6,442 nt of DNA, taken from positions 1-6,442 of the forward strand of contig CAJTZR010000104.1 in the NCBI GenBank assembly GCA_910584035.1. Reading direction: 5' to 3'. The notes under the pieces are model-generated. The model was given only the letters and a program-made list of their open reading frames with translations. It did not search any database and had not been told where the DNA came from. Position 1 is the stretch's first letter; each line of letters opens with the position of its first letter. Shown here one piece after another: positions 1 to 5,974 of this stretch. The position numbers were made by a program, and so were the translations under genes. This DNA is from an uncultured Christensenella sp. (GTDB lineage Bacteria; Bacillota; Clostridia; Christensenellales; UBA3700).

Positions 1-14
1 AATTTATTCAAAAT

Positions 15-30
15 ATTAACCATAGTTAAT
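15..30. promoter_or_regulatory. Dyad symmetry upstream of ABC operon, possible operator
   Basis: A perfect 6+6 inverted repeat, ATTAAC and GTTAAT separated by CATA, ends 5 bases before the GAGGTG ribosome binding site of the ATPase gene. The position, between any promoter lying off the left edge and the ribosome binding site, suits a repressor operator. The TTAAC/GTTAA half-sites resemble those of some MarR-family sites, but those usually have a different centre. ABC transporter operons of this kind often follow a regulator gene, which would lie outside the window. In such AT-rich DNA a repeat of this length can arise by chance. Confidence 0.3.
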
Positions 31-46
31 TTAATGAGGTGAAAAA

Positions 47-733
47 ATGATAAAAGCAGAGAATATAAGCAAGTCTTATAATAATGGTAAAGTGCAAGTA
101 CTTAAAGATGTATCGCTTGAAATCAAGGATAATGAATTTGTAGTTATACTTGGTGCATCTGGTTCAGGTAAGTCTACATTAATGAACATTTTATCTGGGC
201 TTGAAAAAACAGATAGTGGCAGTGTTATTGTAGACGGAATTAGTTTATCTGAAAAAACAGAAGCGGAATTAACCAAATTTAGAAAGGATAATATTGGCTT
301 TATATTCCAACAATACTACTTGCTTTCACATTTAAATGTGGAAAACAATGTTAAAATGGGTGCTAGCCTTGCTAAAAATTCTGAATATAAAACAATTATA
401 AATTCACTTGGTTTGGAAAGTAAAACAAAGTCAATGCCAACTGAACTATCTGGTGGTGAGCAACAAAGAGTATGTATTGCAAGAGCACTTGCAAAACAAC
501 CTAAAATACTATTTTTAGATGAGCCAACTGGTGCATTGGATGAAAATACTGGACGTGAAGTTTTAAATTACATTATGCAAGAAAAAGTTAAGCAAAACTT
601 TACTATGATTATGGTAACTCACAATCAAAATATTGCAGAAATGGCAGAAAGAATAATTAAAATAAATAGCGGAAAAATAGTTGAGATTATCAACAATTCA
701 AAACAAAAAACTGCTTATGAAATAGGGTGGTAA
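47..733 (+). CDS. ABC transporter ATP-binding protein, MacB/LolD type
   Basis: This is the cytoplasmic ATPase subunit of an ABC transporter that powers an FtsX-type permease. All nucleotide-binding motifs are present: Walker A GASGSGKST (residues 36-44), Q-loop glutamine at about 88 (FIFQQ), signature LSGGEQQR (134-141), Walker B ILFLDEP with D158 and the catalytic E159, D-loop GALD (162-165) and switch histidine H192. The LSGGEQQR and DEPTGALD forms are typical of the MacB/LolD/FtsE group, whose members export or sense peptides and lipids, or transmit force to extracellular partners, rather than import small molecules. At 228 residues the protein is full length. The start is supported by GAGGTG at 36-41, five bases before the ATG. 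The permease gene follows after 1 bp, so the two are co-transcribed. The substrate cannot be read from the sequence, and no histidine kinase or regulator is in the window. Confidence 0.95.
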   Translation: MIKAENISKSYNNGKVQVLKDVSLEIKDNEFVVILGASGSGKSTLMNILSGLEKTDSGSVIVDGISLSEKTEAELTKFRKDNIGFIFQQYYLLSHLNVENNVKMGASLAKNSEYKTIINSLGLESKTKSMPTELSGGEQQRVCIARALAKQPKILFLDEPTGALDENTGREVLNYIMQEKVKQNFTMIMVTHNQNIAEMAERIIKINSGKIVEIINNSKQKTAYEIGW

Positions 734-734
734 A

Positions 735-1871
735 ATGATAGTTTCAATAAAAGATTGTTTTAAATTAATTGGTATATCAATAGTTTGCTTTTGTGCGGTG
801 TTTGTTTGTACTTTCTTTTTAAATTATTACATAGACGTTTTGCCATTAAAAAATAGTATTAGCAGTGAAATAATGCCACTATATACAGCTCAACTTTCTA
901 CTGCAAAATTTACTTGTTCAGTAACTGGTGGTTTTCTTTCCGTAATTGTAGTTATAATGATGCTATTTTACATTAAATTGTATATTGACAATAATTGTAA
1001 AACTCTTGGAACATTCAAAGCAATAGGTTATTCAAATTATAAAATAGCATTGAGCTTTTTGATTTTTGGTTTAAGTGTGTTTGTAGGTTGTGGTTTAGGT
1101 TTTGGAGTTGGTTGGGCATCAATGACAAGCATATATAAAGATTTAACTATTGATGGTTTGCCTAATGTAACTCCAGTATTTCATCCAACTTTGCTTATTT
1201 GTTTGGTATTAATTCCAACTATCATTTTTGCATTGATAGCGTATGTTTATGCAATAATTGTTTTACGTAAACCTGCGTTGTTACTTATGAAAGGGGAACT
1301 TACTAAACCAAAGAAAGCTAAACATAGTAAAAATTCTAAAGATAGACCATTTTTAGTAGAAATGTGTTTTGCAACACTAAATAACAAAAAATCTTTGGCA
1401 TTTTTTGTAGCCTTTTCAGCTTTTTGTTTTTCAGCAATGGTTCAAATGGGTGCTTCAATGGAGGACTTAATGGCTGGTACAATGGGTGTGTTGATTTTGG
1501 GTATCGGTATAGTTCTTGCAATTATTTCAATGCTTATGGCAATGACATCTCTTGTGAAAAACAATACCAAAAATATAGCGTTAATGAAAGCAATGGGGTA
1601 TACACAGAAAGAATGTTTTATTACAATATTTTCTAGTTATATAATATTTTTATTTGTTGGCTTTATAATTGGCACATTATATGAATATGGCTTGTTATCA
1701 TTTATGGTTAACACAATATTCAAAGACGTTGAAAATGTTCCAGAATACACTTTTAATGTGAAAATATTCTTTATTACTTTAGCAAGTTTCATTGTACTAT
1801 ATTCTTTGACATTTGTGTATTATATGTATAAAGCAAATAAATCTTCAATTAAGGAGATAATGCTTGATTAG
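735..1871 (+). CDS. Compact tandem FtsX-type ABC transporter permease
   Basis: This is the membrane partner of the preceding ATPase. The 378-residue chain appears to contain two FtsX units. Predicted membrane helices are at about 9-30, 64-84, 104-125 and 153-177 in the first half, and 221-238, 249-272, 296-318 and 343-365 in the second. Each half has the FtsX cytoplasmic coupling motif between its second and third helices: KAIGYS at 95-100 and KAMGYT at 285-290. The halves are joined by a lysine-rich linker (about 187-205). The extracellular loops after the first helix of each half are short, about 33 and 10 residues, unlike the large domains of MacB or BceB. One chain could thus form a complete pseudo-dimer working with a dimer of the ATPase. 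GGGTGG at 725-730 is the ribosome binding site and overlaps the end of the upstream gene. The gene ends in TAG. Substrate unknown. Confidence 0.88.
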   Translation: MIVSIKDCFKLIGISIVCFCAVFVCTFFLNYYIDVLPLKNSISSEIMPLYTAQLSTAKFTCSVTGGFLSVIVVIMMLFYIKLYIDNNCKTLGTFKAIGYSNYKIALSFLIFGLSVFVGCGLGFGVGWASMTSIYKDLTIDGLPNVTPVFHPTLLICLVLIPTIIFALIAYVYAIIVLRKPALLLMKGELTKPKKAKHSKNSKDRPFLVEMCFATLNNKKSLAFFVAFSAFCFSAMVQMGASMEDLMAGTMGVLILGIGIVLAIISMLMAMTSLVKNNTKNIALMKAMGYTQKECFITIFSSYIIFLFVGFIIGTLYEYGLLSFMVNTIFKDVENVPEYTFNVKIFFITLASFIVLYSLTFVYYMYKANKSSIKEIMLD

Positions 1872-2089
1872 AATGTAATAAAATAGTTTGTTTTAAACGC
1901 AATATGGATAATGCATTAACTATTTGTAAATATTATAATTATGATTAGTGTAGTAGTTATATGCGGTAAAATATAGAATTATAAGCAAATAGTTTGTAAG
2001 CAAGCAATTATAGCAAAATTAGCATTTAAATATATAATTATCGCATTAGAACTTAAAAATTTAATTATTGCAATAACACTACAAAAACA

Positions 2090-2115
2090 AAAAAAGCAAT
2101 TAATATTGCTTTTTT
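2090..2115. terminator. Bidirectional intrinsic terminator, hairpin 1
   Basis: An 11-bp perfect stem (2090-2100 paired with 2105-2115) with a TAAT loop is built around GCAAT/ATTGC and A/T arms. Read on the - strand it runs into a T-rich tail (about 2080-2095), which suits termination of the S-4TM gene. Read on the + strand the arm ends in six Ts followed by GCTTTTG, so it can also serve the ABC operon. A position between convergent genes fits use in both directions. Confidence 0.75.
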
Positions 2116-2125
2116 GCTTTTGTAT

Positions 2126-2153
2126 AAAGTCACTAGATATTTCTAGTGACTTT
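2126..2153 (+). terminator. Intrinsic terminator of ABC operon, hairpin 2
   Basis: A 12-bp perfect stem, AAAGTCACTAGA (2126-2137) with its complement (2142-2153), has a four-base TATT loop and is followed on the + strand by the T-rich GTTTTGTTATTTATT. There is no T-tract on the - strand side, so it points to the + strand. It lies 10 bases after hairpin 1 and would act as a backup terminator for the ABC operon. Confidence 0.75.
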
Positions 2154-2288
2154 GTTTTGTTATTTATTAAATTTAACCTATTTTATTATTAAAATCAACT
2201 TGCTTTAAATTAATTATTAAATGTAGCTTTAGTCATATTATAAAAATGTAAGCGTTAGCATAATTTTTTATCAAAAATATTTTGCAAA

Positions 2289-3530
2289 TTATTTTTGTTT
2301 GTTTGTAGATATAACTTTATTTGCAGTAGCCTTTTTTTGTGGTTGTGCTTTATAAGTAGTAGGTTTTTGAACAATTTGACTTTTTGCTGTAGTAGGGTGC
2401 TTAGGAATTTGATTGACAGGTTTATTTACTACAGTTTTTGGTTTACTTTGGTTACTACTTTTATTTTGAGTAGTCATTTTGACTTGATTATTTTGCTTGC
2501 CACTAGTAACTTGTTTAATTTGATTGTTAGTTTTTGTTTGAGTAGTTTTGTTTGAATTGATATAATTGTTAGGCTTTTTAGCTGTATTATTTTTAACTAC
2601 TTTATTTTCCTTTGAATTAACTTGTACACTATCATTTGCTTTCTTTTCAAGGTTAGCGTGCTTGGTAAATCTTTTTTCAAGAAAGTTAGGAATTACAAAC
2701 GCACTTGAACGATAATTAAAAAGACCATCTGCAAGCATTCTCATATTTTTTTCGTCAGTAATATATTGCATTTTTTTGCTTTCAGATAATTTATTGATTT
2801 GGTCTGTAATGTTAATCAAATTTTGCAATTGTCGCATTTGTAATCTACAACCATACCAAGAATTACCAATTGTAGTAATTGCAGATAAAGATGGTATTAA
2901 AATATTGATTAGAGTAGTTACAAAAGTATCATTAAAGCTAATTGCAATTATAATTATAAGCACGCAAAATCCAATCCAGATTGTTAAAAAGAATGGTTGA
3001 ATTGAAAGGTAAAGTTTATAATCAGAATGAACTTCTTTGCAAATATATTCAAATTGAGCTGTTGCAATTTTTGGGTCGTCATTTTCACCATAGAGAAAAT
3101 TTTTAAAATGTTCGTCTGGGATACGTTTAGTCCTTCTTGCATATTCTTCAACCATTGTTTGAGAAATAGGACGAAGTATTGACGGATTAAGTGTTCCAAA
3201 TACATAAGATTCATATTTATCACGCAGTACAGTACCTTCTGTATGCATACGAGAAACATAAAAACCAAGAACCAATCCAACAACTAATATAACACCAGAA
3301 ATCAAATTTATAACGGTTGCAACTATTTGTTGAATAGCTTCTGCATTATTTGCTTTTGGCATCATTTGAGGCAAGTATCTATTAAAAATAGCAGCAAGAC
3401 AAATGCCAAAAGATAAAAATATCATCAAATATTTGATGTATTTTTCCTTTTGTAAACAATGGTGGCTTGCTCTTAAATAAGTAATAGCTACATTTTCATT
3501 TTGAAGTTGTACAAATTTGTTTTGTTTCAT
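2289..3530 (-). CDS. S-4TM family predicted pore-forming membrane protein with low-complexity tail
   Basis: With the start chosen here the protein has 413 residues. It has two pairs of membrane helices, about 33-50 with 68-92 and 178-198 with 203-222, separated by a charged cytoplasmic section of about 85 residues. The N-terminal pattern QNENVAITYLRAS..., the KYESYVFG segment after helix 2, and the closing FNYRSSAFVIPNFLEKRF (271-288) resemble the S-4TM family by recall; no search was run. S-4TM proteins are predicted, not proven, to be pore-forming effectors in nucleotide-linked conflict systems. Residues from about 291 to the end form a basic, N/K/T/Q-rich, probably disordered tail not usual for the family. 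The open frame extends 29 codons upstream to 3617, but a near-consensus promoter (3538-3566) lies inside that extension, so ATG 3530 is preferred. There is no Shine-Dalgarno site before it, and the transcript should be leaderless. No sensor or nucleotidyltransferase of the CD-NTase type is adjacent. Confidence 0.72.
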   Translation of the reverse strand: MKQNKFVQLQNENVAITYLRASHHCLQKEKYIKYLMIFLSFGICLAAIFNRYLPQMMPKANNAEAIQQIVATVINLISGVILVVGLVLGFYVSRMHTEGTVLRDKYESYVFGTLNPSILRPISQTMVEEYARRTKRIPDEHFKNFLYGENDDPKIATAQFEYICKEVHSDYKLYLSIQPFFLTIWIGFCVLIIIIAISFNDTFVTTLINILIPSLSAITTIGNSWYGCRLQMRQLQNLINITDQINKLSESKKMQYITDEKNMRMLADGLFNYRSSAFVIPNFLEKRFTKHANLEKKANDSVQVNSKENKVVKNNTAKKPNNYINSNKTTQTKTNNQIKQVTSGKQNNQVKMTTQNKSSNQSKPKTVVNKPVNQIPKHPTTAKSQIVQKPTTYKAQPQKKATANKVISTNKQK

Positions 3531-3537
3531 AGCTAAT

Positions 3538-3566
3538 ATTCTACCATAAATAAAACCTTTTGTCAA
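3538..3566 (-). promoter_or_regulatory. Sigma-A promoter of S-4TM gene, predicted leaderless start
   Basis: On the - strand there is a perfect -35 box TTGACA (3561-3566), a 17-bp spacer, and -10 box TAGAAT (3538-3543) preceded by TGG, an extended -10. The expected +1 is 3530-3531, that is, on or one base before the A of the ATG at 3530. The mRNA would have essentially no 5' leader. The promoter lies downstream of the terminator at 3620-3644, so the gene is an independent unit. Confidence 0.85.
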
Positions 3567-3619
3567 TGTTAAACTAATGTTGAAAGCCAAAACAAACACA
3601 TAAAATGCAAAAAACATTA

Positions 3620-3644
3620 AAAATAGTTGAAAATCAACTATTTT
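3620..3644 (-). terminator. Intrinsic terminator after the 136-residue gene
   Basis: An 11-bp perfect stem (3620-3630 with 3634-3644) with a three-base loop lies 33 bases past the stop codon of the 3678-4088 gene on the - strand. The arm runs into TTTTTAATGTTTTTT. The stem is AT-rich, so it may be weak. It sits directly before the upstream end of the long S-4TM open frame, which is another reason to prefer the internal start of that gene. Confidence 0.6.
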
Positions 3645-3677
3645 ATTTATAATATCAAATTGTTAAGTTATAAAATT

Positions 3678-4088
3678 TTAAAAATTTATATCATTTCTCA
3701 AACTAATGTATCCCTCGTGAGTAGTAGTAAATAATATTGGTTCGCTTTTACTATCAAAAAAAGCTATATCATTTATCCCAAAATCTGTAATTTCTGCAAT
3801 GTCGCCATAATCAGTTTTGTTTAAAATACAAAAAGTTTTAAATTTTTTCAATTTAGCAAAAAGTTTATTAGTTGGAATAATTTTATATATATCACAATAT
3901 TGGCTAGTGCTAGTACCCCACCAAGTATTAGATTTTTTTTGCGAGTAAATATTTTCTTGTACAAAATCAACAAGAGTAGTGTCATCTGTATCTATCAAAA
4001 CATATTCAATATATTTAGTTTTTTGTTCCAAAATGTTTAATATTTTTATGTAATCGTTATGATTATTTAAATTAATAAATCTGTACAT
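3678..4088 (-). CDS. Hypothetical protein, 136 residues
   Basis: I do not recognise this gene. The 136-residue product has no signal peptide or membrane helix and is probably cytoplasmic. Visible features are an aspartate-rich turn VLIDTDDTTLVDF near residue 30-43, a tryptophan pair (NTWWGTS, about 54-60), a basic segment NKLFAKLKKFK in the middle, and a C-terminal stretch alternating hydrophobic and polar residues that ends in LFTTTHEGYISL. The alternation suggests a small alpha/beta fold. The start has AGGA at 4093-4096, four bases before the ATG, which is short but usable. A hairpin terminator follows the gene, so it is not clearly co-transcribed with S-4TM downstream. The size and composition would fit an immunity-type protein, but that is a guess. 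Confidence 0.75.
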   Translation of the reverse strand: MYRFINLNNHNDYIKILNILEQKTKYIEYVLIDTDDTTLVDFVQENIYSQKKSNTWWGTSTSQYCDIYKIIPTNKLFAKLKKFKTFCILNKTDYGDIAEITDFGINDIAFFDSKSEPILFTTTHEGYISLRNDINF

Positions 4089-4122
4089 ATGTTCCTACTA
4101 AGTTTGATTTAATTTTGCATAA

Positions 4123-4131
4123 GCTATAGCA
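4123..4131 (-). promoter_or_regulatory. Candidate extended -10 box for the 136-residue gene
   Basis: On the - strand TGCTATAGC (4123-4131) has the extended TGn element and a -10 matching the consensus at four of six positions. It would give a leader of about 28 bases including the AGGA site. No good -35 box is found at the proper distance, so this is a weak call. The same bases form a GCTATAGC palindrome. Confidence 0.28.
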
Positions 4132-4205
4132 TTTTCCCATAAGTTTTATGTTTTGAATAATATATTGTTGAGTAATTAGCTTATAATTCTATTAATGACT
4201 AACTA

Positions 4206-5093
4206 CTAAACATAATGTAAATGTTCGTTTTCTTCTGGATACTCAATTCCTTCTTGTTCGCAAAATTCTATAAATGATTTTGGTATTTCAGCACATTTAC
4301 TTGTATTAACTTCCAAGAATTCAAATCTTTCACTCACATTGCTAGTCCACTTAGTAATATGTTTTGGCACACCTCGTTTTAAAGTTAAAGAGCAGGACTT
4401 GTATTTAGATGTTTTTCCGCCATAAATACTATCATTATTGCAAGCATAAACTTCAACTTCGTCATATTCTTTTTTATCAATAAAAAGGAAACCAGTTAAA
4501 TATTTAAATAGTAATCTACTATCCATACATTCATATTTTCTATTTGCTTTCCACTCTTTTTTGTTTACATTGTATATCCAATCATAATTTTTATTGATAT
4601 ATACTATTAGATTATTTTTACCCCTTCTATTAAGAATTTTATATATAGTTACTGTTTTGCCATTCCACTTGTACCACCAAACCTCTCTCACTTCCTCTTG
4701 CAGAAAATAATGGACTATACCTACCATTACTATCATACCTAAAAAAGGAATTGCTTGTAAATACAATGGATTAATTATTGTGCAAAAGATAATACCAAAA
4801 ATACTGCCCATTAACATTAATATTTTAATAGGTAATAAAATAAACTTTTCAAAATTGCCTTTTAAGCCGTTAGGGTAGTATTTTCCATAAACAAAGTCAA
4901 AATTTGCATACGTATCTTTAACTATTTGTTTAGCTTCTTTGCTACCATAAATAAGCTCTTCTGTCAATTCATATTTTGCGTCCAAGTCTTCGTCTGTATT
5001 CCAATCATATTCGTCATCAAGTTGGAAATCATACAAGTCCTTATCTTCTTCAATGTCAATTAAATCATCTTTATCAATTAAATTCTTTCTCAT
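4206..5093 (-). CDS. Hypothetical two-TM membrane protein with acidic N-terminus
   Basis: I do not recognise the family. With the start used here the product has 295 residues. Residues 1-60 are strongly acidic, about 22 Asp/Glu, and hydrophilic. Two membrane helices follow at about 84-106 and 111-131, joined by a very short loop (INPLY). The remaining 160 residues are soluble and rich in aromatic residues, opening with EVWWYKWNGKTVTIYKI (about 137-153), and look largely beta-stranded. The hairpin arrangement puts both ends on the same side, probably the cytoplasm. The ATG at 5093 is preferred to the in-frame ATG at 5108 because a perfect GAGGTG lies seven bases before it and overlaps the earlier ATG. 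It is separated from GrpB by 116 bases and from the next gene by 117. No clear terminator or promoter was found around it. Gene reality is high, function unknown. Confidence 0.8.
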   Translation of the reverse strand: MRKNLIDKDDLIDIEEDKDLYDFQLDDEYDWNTDEDLDAKYELTEELIYGSKEAKQIVKDTYANFDFVYGKYYPNGLKGNFEKFILLPIKILMLMGSIFGIIFCTIINPLYLQAIPFLGMIVMVGIVHYFLQEEVREVWWYKWNGKTVTIYKILNRRGKNNLIVYINKNYDWIYNVNKKEWKANRKYECMDSRLLFKYLTGFLFIDKKEYDEVEVYACNNDSIYGGKTSKYKSCSLTLKRGVPKHITKWTSNVSERFEFLEVNTSKCAEIPKSFIEFCEQEGIEYPEENEHLHYV

Positions 5094-5100
5094 TAAATAA

Positions 5101-5106
5101 CACCTC
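5101..5106 (-). promoter_or_regulatory. Ribosome binding site deciding the start at 5093
   Basis: GAGGTG on the - strand lies seven bases before the ATG at 5091-5093. The other in-frame ATG (5106-5108) overlaps this site and has no ribosome binding site of its own, so translation should start at 5093 and the longer frame by five residues is unlikely. Confidence 0.85.
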
Positions 5107-5209
5107 ATAATTGGTATTTAGTTGTGCATAGCAATTACATAATTAGGCAATCTATCAACAATAATTTATTATGCTTAATTTGTAAAATAAAAATAAATTA
5201 AATTATTCA

Positions 5210-5767
5210 TCAAGTAAATACACCATACAATTTTTTTGCTAAAAGTGTATATTTTTTTACAAATTCTGTTTTGGCAGTTGTGTAAGCGTCTCTATTATGC
5301 TCAAACTCTTTCCAAAGTTGTAATTTTAATTTTTCATATTCTTTTGCAATCTCAAAATGCTCATTCAAATACTTGCAAAAGTATAGTTCATCAATATCAT
5401 TTTTTAATCTTATGTGTAAATGAAAAACTTTTTCCGCAAAGCCATTTGAAGTATAGCCTTTGTTAAGCGATATCCTATTATAACTCTGCGACATAATTAT
5501 ATAACCACTATCTTGCAACTGATTTGCAACTTGTGCGATTTCGCTTTTACCATTTACAACAACTAAAATATCTATTATAGGTTTTGCCCATATTCCTTTT
5601 ATTGCAGTACTGCCTATATGATAATATTCTATGTCTTGTGGCAAAATTCCTTTTAAATTTACAAGTTCCTCATTGTGCCATATTGTCCAATGTGGCTTGT
5701 ATTCAGTTAAAATGATAGGGAATAATTGCCAAAGCTCCTCTATAGTCATCTCGTCTAATTTTTTCAT
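5210..5767 (-). CDS. GrpB family (UPF0157) nucleotidyltransferase-fold protein
   Basis: The 185-residue product matches the GrpB/UPF0157 family, which has a nucleotidyltransferase fold but no settled biochemical role. It is unrelated to the chaperone GrpE. The hallmark motifs are HIGSTAI (50-56) and KPIIDILV (62-69), corresponding to the GS and first-aspartate motifs of that fold, and FHLHIR (115-120). As is common in the family, the aspartate motif is DIL rather than DxD. The N-terminal MTIEELWQLFPI segment looks like that of clostridial members, supporting a complete protein and this start. The length is normal. There is no Shine-Dalgarno site; a strong promoter ends six bases before the ATG, so the mRNA is predicted to be leaderless. 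It stands alone, with terminators upstream. It ends in TGA, showing the standard code. Confidence 0.9.
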   Translation of the reverse strand: MKKLDEMTIEELWQLFPIILTEYKPHWTIWHNEELVNLKGILPQDIEYYHIGSTAIKGIWAKPIIDILVVVNGKSEIAQVANQLQDSGYIIMSQSYNRISLNKGYTSNGFAEKVFHLHIRLKNDIDELYFCKYLNEHFEIAKEYEKLKLQLWKEFEHNRDAYTTAKTEFVKKYTLLAKKLYGVFT

Positions 5768-5773
5768 AAATTA

Positions 5774-5802
5774 ATTATATCATTTTAAAAGTTAAAAATC
5801 AA
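5774..5802 (-). promoter_or_regulatory. Sigma-A promoter of GrpB gene, predicted leaderless start
   Basis: On the - strand there is -35 TTGATT (5797-5802), a 17-bp spacer, and a perfect -10 TATAAT (5774-5779) preceded by TGA, giving an extended -10. Six bases separate the -10 from the ATG, so the expected +1 is exactly the A of the start codon at 5767. No ribosome binding site could be present on such a transcript. Confidence 0.88.
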
Positions 5803-5839
5803 GTACTTTAAATTTTGTCATTTAACAATAAAAACAAAA

Positions 5840-5862
5840 CGAACCATTAATTTTGTGGTTCG
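5840..5862 (-). terminator. Intrinsic terminator after the flavin-protein gene
   Basis: A 7-bp stem CGAACCA/TGGTTCG with a 9-base loop is followed on the - strand by TTTTGTTTTTATTG. It lies about 110 bases past the stop of the 5975-6388 gene and before the GrpB promoter, separating the two units. Confidence 0.7.
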
Positions 5863-5918
5863 ATTTATCTGTATATTATAGAGTAGTGATAGTTTTAAAA
5901 TGTGATAACCATTATTGC

Positions 5919-5955
5919 AGTAAACTTGAAAATTAACAAAACATTCAAGTTTACT
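5919..5955. repeat. Long inverted repeat, 12-bp arms
   Basis: Perfect 12-base arms AGTAAACTTGAA (5919-5930) and its complement (5944-5955) flank a 13-base A-rich loop. The hairpin lies 19 bases past the stop of the 5975-6388 gene in its 3' untranslated region. Neither strand shows a T-tract after it, so it is not a standard terminator. It may protect the mRNA 3' end or assist the terminator at 5840-5862. Confidence 0.6.
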
Positions 5956-5974
5956 TTAGCATATAAATCAAAAC

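Larger units (their letters stand above)
1872..2288. other. Gene-free convergent intergenic region
   Basis: No convincing gene was found on either strand of these 417 bases; the few ATG frames are under 20 codons and lack ribosome binding sites. The region separates the + strand ABC operon from the - strand S-4TM gene. Its middle carries two adjacent hairpin terminators (2090-2115 and 2126-2153), leaving about 220 bases of 3' untranslated sequence for the ABC operon. The left part has an 11-base direct repeat AAATAGTTTGT (1881-1891 and 1987-1997), with AACTATTT (1918-1925) as an inverted partner of the first copy, and a 12-base palindrome TTATTGCAATAA (2065-2076). The right part is plain AT-rich sequence with one short inverted repeat (ATTTTA/TAAAAT, 2180-2195). 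No function can be assigned to these repeats. Confidence 0.7.

Noticed and set aside
1424..1636. 70-codon open frame inside the permease gene
   Set aside because: It is a frame-shifted shadow of the FtsX permease coding sequence, with no ribosome binding site.
1902..1960. Small + strand ORF of about 14 codons starting near 1904
   Set aside because: It has no ribosome binding site and no credible promoter, and such a short frame is expected by chance.
2295..2555. 86-codon + strand frame opposite the S-4TM tail
   Set aside because: It is the antisense of the low-complexity N/K/T-rich tail and has a skewed Cys/Phe/Leu/Ser composition with no start signals.
3531..3617. 29-residue hydrophobic N-terminal extension of the S-4TM protein (start at 3617)
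   Set aside because: It contains a complete sigma-A promoter, begins at the tail of a terminator and has no ribosome binding site.
5094..5108. Start codon at 5108 for the two-TM protein
   Set aside because: It overlaps the perfect GAGGTG site serving the ATG at 5093 and has no ribosome binding site of its own.
2289..5767. GrpB and S-4TM as a CBASS-like nucleotide-signalling pair
   Set aside because: GrpB lacks the CD-NTase active-site pattern, is a common solitary gene, is 1.7 kb away with two genes between, and has its own promoter.
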